Positions 35,483-45,444 of a stretch of DNA of 64,000 bases are shown piece after piece. The position numbers were made by a program, and so were the translations under genes. Source of the DNA: Cunninghamia lanceolata (lineage: Eukaryota; Streptophyta; Pinopsida; Cupressales; Cupressaceae); NCBI GenBank assembly GCA_027924645.1, contig BSBN01001359.1:11512001-11576000 (forward strand), read 5' to 3'. The notes below the pieces were generated by a model, which saw nothing but the letters and a program-made list of their open reading frames with translations, made no database searches and was not told the origin of the DNA. Numbering within the stretch: the stretch's first letter is position 1; every line of letters begins with the position of its first letter.

Positions 35483-37600
35483 TTGGTGTTTTTCTTATCA
35501 TATTACAGCTTTGAAGGAATTCTACAAGCACCTAACAACTGTATAGGTTCCGGTTTCATATTAGTCCTACATTTCACACCGAGAGTGGAGACAAGAGCTT
35601 CTTCAAAAGGTAAGAATTTTCAATTTGTCAAGTTACCTTCATCTAATTCAAGAAGAAGAAGAACTAGATTATCTATGTCTCCTATAAGAGGAACAAAAAA
35701 TGTTGTATTACCTTCTCCAAGAGCCCAATCCACACCTCCTTTTGGTAGGTTTCCTCCACTAAGGACAAGCATTCATATACCTATTATAAACATTCACATA
35801 CCCATTATGGCTCAACCAAGGAATAGAATTTTTGTGACCTTTAATGGAGGAATCCCTCTTAATCTTCAACAATATGATGATATCCTAGCTTCAACACTGA
35901 AGGTTATCCCCTATTTCACTAGTGAAAAAACTACTACACCTATAGAGCACATACAAGATATTGATAACATATGATCTGTTTATAACATTACCAAAGATAA
36001 TGCAGTTGTGAGGCTTCTTGCTACCTCCTTGAAAGGAAAATCACTTCAATGGTACAAGGGGAACTACCACCTAATTCCATTCATGACTAGGATGAGTTGG
36101 GAGATAGAATTTGCCAGCACTTTGAGGATAAAAGTGACCATTTGTTTCTGATGGAACAACTAACAACCATCAAGAGAGCCACTCGTGAGTTCATGGTGGA
36201 CTTTAATTTCATATTCCAAAAGACTTGGGATAGAATCCCACCTTTGGTGAAGTCTTCTCCTGATACTAATTTTATGTATTATTTGAGGTCTTTAAATAGT
36301 GACATTGATGTCATGACTCAATCTATGGGAGAAACTATGTTACCTAATGCCTATGACATAGCTGTAAGAGCTAAGAATAATATGATCCAACCTATAAAAA
36401 TAGCCCCTAGGCCTCCAATGCCCTTATTCCCTAAAATTCCAATCATTCAACCAAATTTGGCACCAATTCCCACAGCAACCAGCCAACCAACACCTCATGT
36501 CACTCCTTCCAATGAGATACATGAGATGAACACTCTATTATGAAGTGTTAGTAATGAATTGGTGGCCATTAGAAGGTAGCATCCCCAACCTAATAGACTA
36601 TATCAGTGTTCCCATCATACCTATTAGCCTAATAGACAACCCTACCAAGGAAACATGCAAGGGAAAAACTAGCTAAACTATGCTAGGCCTCTAAACACCA
36701 TGAACCCAGTTGTTGCGAGCTCATCCAAGGCCCTTGTTATAGTTAAAAATATTTGGCTTAGGATGATGAATGGTGCTTTTCATATAACCAACCCCATAAC
36801 CAAAGCTCATGTCAAGATGGGGAGCTCATGTCAAGATGGGGAGCTCAGTCAAGCTTTGATGGTTCAAAATGCATTAATACTTTCAGGACAATAGGTTGAA
36901 TAAAGCCAAGATGCTAATATAAGGCAAAAATAAATAAAAAGTGAGTCTACATTGGTAAATTTAGATGAAGCTAATTTTTGTGGAATGAATTAGGTTGAAG
37001 CATTAGGTAAAGATAGACTTAGTGGCACATAAAATAAGGTAAAAAAGGAGAGCAATGGAAGATGGAATAACTTTGGTGGTTGGTCAAGCATCAACTTCCT
37101 AAACACTCCAATTGGCTACCAAAGAAGCTACAATAGTTAGAACTCCCAAGTCACAAACAAATTAGGTTGTGGGTAAGGGTAATCAAGCACATTAGCCTTA
37201 GATCAATAAATAGGTAAGGGTAGACCCTGCTATCACAAAAATTCCTCCAAAGGTTGGTCACATTCCCTTTAATATTGTTGGTCAAATGAAGAAGACTAAT
37301 CTTAATGTTGCCATGTGGGAAGCCTTGTCCATTCTAGCTTAGAGAAAGCTGCTTCAGGAGGCCTACGAAACTTTCAATCAACCAACTAATGTTGTGACAA
37401 AAGAAGGTATAGTGACACCGATCAACCTTTGCCAACCAAAAGAGAAGGGGAACACATACAAAATTAATAATCCAGCTCCCTTCTATATGTCTTTGATTAT
37501 TTGTGATCATTTAGTCAACAATTGCATGATTGATTCAAGGGATAGTAGTTCAATTATGCCTAAGAAGGTAACTAATCTACTTGGTATTAAATATGAACCA
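35483..37600 (+). pseudogene. gag: gag and start of protease of Tat-like element G
   Basis: The gag core includes VVRLLATSLKGKSLQWYKGN near 36008-36065 and a following segment (IKRATREFMVDFNFIFQKTW, 36170-36225), with a Pro-rich C-terminal part to 36540. The region 36544-37390 is heavily decayed. The protease starts near 37460 as NNPAPFYMSLIICDHLVNNCMIDSRDSSSIMP; the triad is D-S-R where D-S-G is expected. The reading breaks at 37600 after LGIKYEP, where a LINE-type insertion lies, and resumes at 38671. Stops are frequent. The gag product would form the particle core. Confidence 0.8.
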
Positions 37601-38658
37601 GTGTCCCCCAATAATGGGAGAGTTCCTTAAGGAGGCACTAATTACAAGTTAATCTCTTATTTTTTTATGTGTAGATTTGATGGAAGAATGGTTGGGTTTC
37701 TTTTCTTGAGGACTGGCGCATTGCAGTGGAGGTGATATTAATTATCAGAAGTGGGATGGCATGTTCATTATGTTTTCTTTCTTTGATGTTGGTTTCCTTC
37801 CTTGGATGCATGTGTTTGGCTTGTAGACTGGTATGGCAAAGGGGGCGGGTGATGCTGGTCTGCAATGCTTAGATAAAGGCAAGAGAGTGGTGGGCATGGT
37901 GCCTAGGAGACAGTTGGCTCAGAGAAGTGGTAGCAAGATAGTGGGGGGAGAATGAAAAGATGTTATAAGTGGCACAAATGCTTATAGAAGCTTTCGGCTG
38001 AGGAGGCGATGGCTGGGTTTGTGAAAGACATTGAGGGATAAATCAAGAACCCCATTTTAAGGGAATAGTTGAGTAGACCGCTTGTTATGGTGAAAGAGGT
38101 GGACAACAAGGAGGGGGTTAATGTTAGAGAAGCTATGGCGAATCTTCTTCTTGACCCTGTGACGTTGAGGGGCCAGTGGAATGTGTTCAACGCCACTCAA
38201 TCCTTGACTGTGGCTATAATTCTTTCAATTGCAGTGGCCTTGGTGCTGACCCACAAGGATTTGATCGAGGCATCTTCCCAAGTGGTTGTGATCCATGAGG
38301 TGATGCTCAAGCATATTCATGATCTCCTATTAGGGATAGTTGAGGGTATAGCAAAGAAGATGGAAGTTCCTGTGCAGGTGCACTCTTAGCCTCTCTATTC
38401 TTGTGCATGTGATGACAAGGCAGATGTTGTGGAGTTGTTTGGAAAATATGACAAGGGTGATAAGTAAGGTCTAGATGTTAGTTTTTTTTTCTATTAGTCT
38501 CTATTATGTTATGACTGTGGAGAGTGGGCCACTATAATTTACCCCTCTCTAGTAGATACTCTATTTTGAATATGGTAATATGTCGTGTTAAAGAATTTTG
38601 GGCTTGGCCCTATTTTTGTTGGGTCCCTAGTTCCTAACTAGGGTTATACTATCAAAAA
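37601..38658 (+). mobile_element. LINE-mobilised insertion with 12-bp target duplication
   Basis: The host sequence AAATATGAACCA occurs at 37589-37600 and again at 38659-38670. Between them is 1,058 bases ending in a short A run (CAAAAAA, about 38653-38660, which merges with the duplication). A variable-length duplication plus a 3' A tract is the signature of target-primed reverse transcription. The unit could be a 5'-truncated or internally deleted LINE, or a retrocopied transcript. It splits the protease of element G, which reads YEP before it and YEPF after it. Confidence 0.82.
37952..38389 (+). pseudogene. unrecognised ORF inside the LINE-mobilised unit
   Basis: A frame from 37952 has three stops before 38069 and is then open to the TAG at 38387-38389. 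It contains GVNVREAMANLLLDPVTLRG, a hydrophobic stretch (SLTVAIILSIAVALVLT) and VIHEVMLKHIHDLLLGIVEG. A further frame tail (ADVVELFGKYDKGDK) lies near 38420-38465 before the 3' untranslated part. I do not recognise it. It may be a LINE ORF1 remnant or a copied host exon. It has no zinc knuckle or RT motif. Confidence 0.4.
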
Positions 38659-38670
38659 AATATGAACCAT

Positions 38671-39858
38671 TTTCTAAGGGAGTGGTTCAATTAGATGGTA
38701 CTACTCTCAAAATAGTAAGTGTTATTAAGGATTTGAGACTAACTCTAAGTGAATGCCCCAGTTGCATGGTTTTACAAGATATTTCATTCATAGATCTTTC
38801 ACCTTATTTTGCCATTTGTCTATCTAGAGAGTTCACAACTAAAATAGGAGGATATCTATCTTCTAATTGGTCTCATATGTTATTTAGAACTATATATGGC
38901 ATTAAAGTGACCATAAAAGCTTAACCTATTTCACTAAATCATATTGAGCCATGTTCTCCTAGTCCTATTAACATGAATTGCACGATACAAGATCATAAAG
39001 ATGATAATGGTGTTCGTGAGGCTATAACACATTTAGAAGGAGTTATAGATATGTTTCTTGATGAATGGGGATATATCCTTCATTTAACCCCTTTTGAGGA
39101 TGTAGAAGGAATAAGATTGTGTACTTATTATATCCATGAAGAAAATTCAATCATTCCTAATCTTGTGAAGCCACAAGAAAACCTTGATGGAGTATGGCAA
39201 CTATACTTTGATGGCTCAAGAAATAAAAATGGTGCAAGTGCTGGTGTAACTTTAGTCTCTCCCTTAATGGAGAAGTATCATTTTTATTTCAGATCTAAAT
39301 TCAATTGTACTAATAATGTGGCTGAGTATGAAGTGTTGATTCAGAGTATTCAGCTTGTACAGGGAAGAGGAATCAAAGTGTTGCAAGTATTTGGTGATAG
39401 CAAACTTGTTTTTCACTAGGTTAGAGCTCTAAGTGCATCTAAAAGTAGTATGTTGAAAGACTACAAACATAGGGTATGAGATCTTATTGAAGATTTTGAT
39501 GCTTTCAACATCCAAGACATCTTTAGAGAGAAGAATAAGGATGTTGATAGGATTGAAATAGTTGGTGCACAGTTCAACATCCCCAAGGACATTATGGAAA
39601 ACAAAGATCAAATTATCAAATTTGTGGTAGGACCAGCTATCCTAGACAATATAATGCATTGGAAGGTATTTGATAGTGATCAACAGATTGTCAATTTCTT
39701 GCAAGAAGTAGATTTTTCTACTAAAAATTAGCTGAGGTTGCAGGAGCAGTCTGGTGATCAGGTCATTCAGTTGAAAACAAATAAATTTTCTAAAGGGATA
39801 ATCACCTTAGAAAGAATATTCAATACTAATGATCAGCTTAGAAGAGAGAATATTCAAA
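38671..39858 (+). pseudogene. protease end, RNase H and spacer of element G
   Basis: The frame continues the protease (FSKGVVQLDGTTLKIV, then CMVLQDISFIDLSPYFAICL). Next comes an RNase H domain: WQLYFDGSRNKNGASAGVTL (first Asp), NCTNNVAEYEVLI (Glu) and LQVFGDSKLVFH (Asp). The spacer has PAILDNIMHWKVFDSDQQIV and VIQLKTNKFSKGIITLERIF. In a described group of Tat-like gypsy elements the same RNase H and spacer lie between protease and RT, which matches this order. The RT that should follow is absent: near 39860 the sequence changes to a chromovirus. The protease here lies downstream of the LINE-type insertion. Confidence 0.78.
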
Positions 39859-40498
39859 TATGACCATCAAGAAAGAAGACTATGAGGAAGTACCAGAAGG
39901 ATTACCATTGGTGAGGAAGATAAGTCATCAAATGGATTGATACTAGGAGCCAATTTGTCAAATAATGCATCCCATAGAATGACTCATGTAGAGAATGAAG
40001 AGATGAATAGACAAGCTCATGAGCTGTGAAGGAAAGGACTAATAAGGGAGAACCTAAGTCCATGTATCATACTTGTAGTACTAGCATCGAACAAAGATGG
40101 AGAGTGGAGAATGTGTACAGATTCCTAAGCCATCAACAAAATTACAATCAAGAATAGATTTCTATTGCTGAGGATGGATGATATTATGGATTGCTTGAGT
40201 GGAGCCACGTACTTTATGAACATTGATCTGAAGAGTGGATATCACCAGATCCAAATCAAAGGAGATGAATGGAACACAACCTTCAAGACTAAGGAGGGCC
40301 TATACGAATAGTTAGTCATGCCATTTGGGATAACCAATGTACTGAGAACATTCATGTGGCTCATGAATGAGGTATTAAAAGAATTTTTTTGGTAAATTTG
40401 TCATTTTTTATTTAGATGATATTTTTATTTTCAGTAAGACTTTGGAGGAGCACCTGATGCATGTTCAAAGAGTTTTTGAGAATTTGAGGGAAGAGAAG
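39859..40498 (+). pseudogene. pol: RT N-terminal part of element F
   Basis: Starts near VPEGLPLVRKISHQMDLI, the usual lead-in to a chromovirus RT. Then come [46 protein letters not shown] and MPFGITNV. After a frameshift, FVIFYLDDIFIFSKT follows, with the catalytic YLDD at 40409-40420. The piece ends at LREEK, where a solo LTR interrupts. Several TAG or TGA stops are present. Confidence 0.85.
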
Positions 40499-42027
40499 TG
40501 TTGCAAGTATGTGCCTAATCAGTGTTGTCATTGGTGTCAAGTGTATCTTATTCTATTACTTGTTTAGAAGACTTGTATGTTGATGATATTGAGAAAATTA
40601 GCCTCTCCAGAAGAAACAAGTGAGTTACAGAGAAGTGCAGTACAGACAATGAGTTGTATGTTGAAGAATAGTCCAGTAAACTGCTCCGCATTTATTTTTG
40701 CTTGAAGATCGTGGTCTGGAGATTGGAAGTAAGTTAGAGGTATGTTTGAGGATGCTACATTTCAGGTCTGAGCCATCCACATGAAGATCTGAGTGATTTG
40801 TGTTCACCAGAGTGAAACTTTCTTTTTCTGTAAGTCCAGTTGAGACAGGAAGATAGTATTTGGCTCCACATTCCTCCGTAATAAAGTATTTTTCTCTACG
40901 ATTCTAGAGGGAAGTCTGGGATGATGGTAAGTGCTCAGAGTTGCAATGGTTCATGGTTTGGTGGTCTGTAATCTATCTTTCTTTTATGACAGTTGAAGAT
41001 AGTGAAGTTCATGTGTTTCGATGAGAAAATTCATATGGATAAAGTGGTTAAGGTTCGTGCAGTTGCTCCTGATGATTATAGCACACTTGTGGATGTCTCC
41101 TAATCATGTTCCTATCTAGGCTTTGGTCTATGTTAAGAAATTAAGATGGTGTGTGAAGATTGTTCCTAGATAATGTAGCGTGTAACCAGTCTTGGCCAAC
41201 CTGGTTGATCCCAGTGATTGCAGAGATCTCTGGAAGATTGTGGAAGCATGTTGTGGCATGGAAGATCGTGTTTGATTCCCAACTAAGGCATGGCATGATC
41301 CACATTTCATTCCCTTTGCATGATGTTGCAATATGTCAGGACCTATTTTGTAAATGTTTGTAATACCGACCTTGGAGATTGTTCCAATGGTTGATGATTG
41401 TGATGCCGACCTTGATGATCATTCCAAGGTTGATGTAGTGTATAAATACTTGTAGCTGAGTTGTGGAAAAAGTGTCCTTGAGCGAAAATGAGAAGATATT
41501 AAGAAAGGTCCAAAAGCAGAGCAAAGAGGCAGAGGAAAGAAGAGGAAGAGCGGAGCAAAGGAATTATTTTTCACAATACAGAAAGGTTTTGATTGTGGCA
41601 GTGAGTCTAGCAGTAATCCACCAGTAGGATTTAACAAGCCTCGGGGTTTAACAGCCCTTATTGTAATCTTGCTAGGTTTAGGGTTGAGGTAGTGAGTCTG
41701 CTAGACCTAGTTGTTCTTCATGGCAGTAAGCCAATATGTTTAGGCTCGTGGAGTGACCAAGATTGAACATCATTATTTCAAGATTATAATATATATTGAG
41801 AGTTAATCCTCTCCGTGGTTTTTCCCCACCTTGGGGTTTTCCGCGTAAATCTGGTGTCTCTTGTGTTTGATGTTGTATCTATGGTTAAGTTTCTGATTTC
41901 ATGCTCTCATTGTTAAATCATAATAATTGTGGATAAGTGATGAATGTTTAAATTGTAGAAAGTTTTTAAGTTTTTTGTGACAACTGATTCACGCTCCCCC
42001 CTCTCAATTGTGCGGCACATATCAACA
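40499..42027 (+). mobile_element. solo LTR of the copia E family inside the RT of F
   Basis: Begins TGTTGCAAGTATGTGCC and ends CACATATCAACA. Start and end resemble the LTR of element E and the solo LTR at 15623-16860. The RT reading resumes exactly after it (REEK before, LLINLKKYSF after), sharing only AG. A clean 5-bp duplication is not seen (AGAAG left, AGTTG right), so either mutation or a small deletion has altered it. Confidence 0.82.
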
Positions 42028-42469
42028 AGTTGTTAATTAATTTGAAGAAATATAGTTTTGTGAAGAAGTTGGCATATTTGGGATTTGTTATCTCAAGTGA
42101 GGGTCTTAGAATGGATCCAGAGAAAGTGAGGGCTATCATTGAATGGCCTACCCCAAGGAGTGTTAAGAGGTACAATCTTTTCATGGTTTGGAAAGTTTTT
42201 ATAGAAAAATTTTCAATAATTTTAGTAGCATTTGTGCACCCCTAACTGACACAATGAGAGGGGATAGAAAATAGTTTAAATGGACTACAAGAGCAGCCAA
42301 GAGTTTTGATACATTGAAGAAGAAAGTCATAGAGCAACCTATTTTGGCACTTTCAGATTTCAATAAGGTATTTCAGATAGATTGTGATGCTAGTGGCAAT
42401 GCTATAAGAGTTGTTTTGAGTCAAGAAGGTAAGACCATTGCTTATTTCAGTGAGAAGCTTAATGATGCC
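42028..42469 (+). pseudogene. pol: RT end and RNase H start of element F
   Basis: Continues the RT: LLINLKKYSFVKKLAYLGFV, SEGLRMDPEKVRAIIEWPTP, then the connection domain. RNase H begins FQIDCDASGNAIRVVLSQEG and ends YFSEKLNDA at the next solo LTR. At least one frameshift lies near 42240. Confidence 0.85.
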
Positions 42470-43590
42470 TATAGACACCTAAAAATGTTTTCACCATTTA
42501 ACCGACCTCCGAAATCACTAATATCACCGATTCCCCTTCTAATTAATTAATTAAACTTTTATTTAATTAATTATTCCTTCCAACACCTGATTATTCATCA
42601 TCTCACCCCTAAAATTGAATTAATTTATTTAATTCAATGGTTCCATTAGCCCAATTAATTAAATAAATGTGCAAATATTTATTTGATTAATTCCTCTATT
42701 TGATTAAACCCAATTAATTAGATAAATTATGTTTATCTAGTTAATTTAGCCTATTAATCAGTCTATCCCTACCCTAGTTAATTAAATACCTATTATTTAA
42801 TTAGCTAGTCTAACCTACCTACCCTCTAGACCTAGGTTTAATTAAATAAAACACCATTTAATTAATCTTAACCCCTAATTAACCCACTCCCTAATTTACT
42901 ACAACCATATTAATTAAACTAATCACCTTGATTAGTTTGGTCAAATCCCGTTTAACACTTCTCCCCACAATTTCCAAATTAAAAATTGACCTTTATCCCA
43001 CATAAATCAATTTTTTATACACTTTTGTCATAAACCTCATTAAAAACCTCTTACAACACCTACCTTCATTTATGAGAACTCTTCCCCAAATGAATTTTAA
43101 ATTTATTTTTAATCCTCACCTCTTCCCCGTGTGAATTTAAAATTCATATCTAATCCACCTCATCTAACCTCATTTAATACACACCCCTTTCCAAGGTGAA
43201 TTAAAAAATCATATTTATTCTCATCCCTCCATTTTTGGTGATTGAATCTAAGCCCTTCACCTCACATGCATTCTCATCCATTGATCTCAACATCAAATCT
43301 CAACCCTTGGATCAAATCCCCCTCCAAAATGCCTATAAATAGAGCCTCTCCCAAGCCATTTGATCATCCACAATTTGAGCAAAGTTATTATGCAAAAATC
43401 TCCATCAATTCCATCATCTTGAGCTAGGTTTTAGTGATTTGTAGTCTAGTTGAGAGAATTTCACATATCAAAACCATGGGTAAAGAAAGAGTCTTTGGGT
43501 GCTAGACTCTCCACACTATCTAGGAGGAGGAGATCACTTTGAAGGTATAAATTTTGTGTTTTTATCTTCATTTTGTTTTCCTTGCTCTCA
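42470..43590 (+). mobile_element. solo LTR inside the RNase H of F
   Basis: 1,121 bases between perfect copies of ATGCC (42465-42469 and 43591-43595). The start TATAGACACC looks like a TG-to-TA decay of TGTAGACACC, and the end is GCTCTCA. A TATA box (TATAAATAG) near 43335 supports LTR identity and plus orientation. TTAATTAATTAA-rich sequence fills 42540-42900. RNase H reads SEKLNDA before it and KKKYFVYDQEF after it. Confidence 0.85.
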
Positions 43591-43595
43591 ATGCC

Positions 43596-45362
43596 AAGAA
43601 AAAGTATTTTGTTTATGATCAGGAGTTTTATGCTATAGTTAAGGCTTTGTATAAATGGAGGCATTATTTTTTACCAAAAGAGCTTGTTTTATATACTGAT
43701 CATCAGGATTTCCAGTATCTTAATAGTCAAGGAAAGTTAAATAAGAGAAACTTAAAATGGGTTGAGTTTTTGCAGAGTTATACTTTTGTTTTGAAGCACA
43801 TGAGTGGGAAGTCCAACAGAGTTATAGATGCCTTAAGTAGAAGGCAAAATTTGTTGATAGAGATGAATATAGAGGTTGTTGGGTTCAATGAACTCAAAAA
43901 TTTATACCCTGAAGATCCAGACTTTGCAGAGGCCTAGAAAGATTGTTTGGATCATGTTACCCTAGATAGGATGAGATGGTTGTATTACATAATCCAAGAT
44001 GGTATGTTCTTTAGAGGAAGCTAGTTTTACATTCTGAGGAGCTCTATGAGAGAGAACCTGATCAAGGAAAAACATAATGGAGGGTTAGTAGGTCATTTTG
44101 GTTGAGATAAGACCATTGTTCTTATTAGTGAGAACTATTACTGGTCATAGTTGCACAAGGATGTGAATAAGTTCGTGCAAAGTTGCAAAGTATGCCAGAT
44201 GGCCACTTGGGAGTTAGTCAGAATATCGGCTTGTATCAGCCACTACTTGTACCAGAGAAACCATGGGAGGATATCAACATGGACTTTGTTCTTGGATTGC
44301 CAAGAATATAGAGAGGGCATGATTCAATATTTGTGGTGGTTGATAGATTTTCAAAGATAGCACATTTCATTTCATTCCAAAATACTATTGATGATGTTCA
44401 TGTTGCAGAATTATTTTTCAAGGAGGTGGTTAGACTACCTGGTCTTCCAAAGAGCATAGTTTCAGATTAGGATACCAAGTTTGTTAGGTATTTCTAGAAG
44501 ACTTTATGGAAGAAATTGAAGAGTGAGTTGAAGTTCAGCTCTGCACATCATTCACAGACTAATGGACAAATAGAGGTAGTGAATCAAAGTTTGGGTAACC
44601 TACTGAGATGCTTAGTAGGAGATAAGCCCAAAAGATGGGATTTCATATTACCACAGGTAGATTTTGTATATAACAATTTTGTCAATAGGAGTACTAGTAA
44701 ATCCCTATTCCAAATTGTATATGGTAGTAGTATGATAAACAATTTCAAGATGAGAAAGATAGACAGATGAGAGAAGAGTAGTGTTGATGCTAAAGACTTT
44801 GCAGAGCACCTAAAGAGCTTGCATGAAGAGGTATGACAACACATAAATAAAATGAATTCTCAGTACAAGGCTAAGGCAGATCAGAAGTAAAAGTTTAAGG
44901 AATTCAAGGTTGGTGATGAAGTCATGGTTCACTTAAGGAAATAAAGGTTCCCAATGAGGACATATAATAAGTTGAAGATGAAGAAATTTGGACCATGCAG
45001 GATCCTAAAGAAGCATGATTGAGAAAATGCCTATGAGGTAGAGTTGCCGAATGGAATCAACATTTACCCTTTGTTCAACATTTCTAATTTAATAGAGTAT
45101 CATGAAGGTGGCATAGAGGATGGACCAACAAAAGAATAGTAGAGTATCCTAGCACCTACTTTAGAGGAGGAGATAGAAGAAATCATGGATATCCATGTCA
45201 GAAGAAGTACCAGAAATAGGCAATATGAAGAATATATGGTTAAGTGGAAAGGAAGGCCCGTCAAAGATTCTTCCTAGTTGTCCAAGGAAGAGGTTGACCA
45301 TTTGGGTTTTCCTTGAACACCTGAGATGTGACAAGGTCACTTCTCAAATTACCCTGGGTGTT
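43596..45362 (+). pseudogene. int: RNase H end, integrase and chromodomain of element F
   Basis: RNase H finishes with YDQEFYAIVKALYKW, LYTDHQDFQYL and SGKSNRVIDALSRR (to about 43850). The integrase zinc-binding region, EKHNGGLVGHFG...CKVCQMA, lies near 44070-44200. The core segment has a decayed first Asp region and SSAHHSQTNGQIEVVNQSLG (about 44534-44593, with the catalytic Glu). A C-terminal module (VGDEVMVHLRK) precedes a chromodomain near 45170-45310 (IHVRRSTRNRQYEEYMVKWK). The many stops include TAGs in place of Trp or Gln codons. Confidence 0.85.
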
Positions 45363-45444
45363 TGATGCGGGAGCATCTAGTGGTGTAAGGGCAATCTTAC
45401 ATCACCAAAAAAATGATGCTTTTTTTATTTTCTTTTCAATTTTG
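45363..45444 (+). repeat. start of the 3' LTR of element F
   Basis: TGATGCGGGAGCATCTAG followed by GGCAATCTTACATCACCAAA matches the minus-strand start of the solo LTR ending at 49125. The similarity fades after about 80 bases, where another LTR-like start (TGTAGATACCC, 45450) follows. Confidence 0.7.

Larger units (their letters stand above)
39859..45444 (+). mobile_element. chromovirus F, 5' truncated, with two nested solo LTRs
   Basis: RT, RNase H, integrase and chromodomain occur in order in pieces 39859-40498, 42028-42469 and 43596-45362, followed by the first about 80 bases of a 3' LTR (45363-45444). Gag, protease and 5' LTR are missing. The LTR start TGATGCGGGAGCATC matches the minus-strand solo LTR at 48277-49125. 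Stops and frameshifts are dense, so this copy is old. Confidence 0.85.

Noticed and set aside
38069..38389. Host membrane-protein gene
   Set aside because: The ORF is short, preceded by stops in the same frame, and lies wholly inside a target-duplicated LINE-type insertion.
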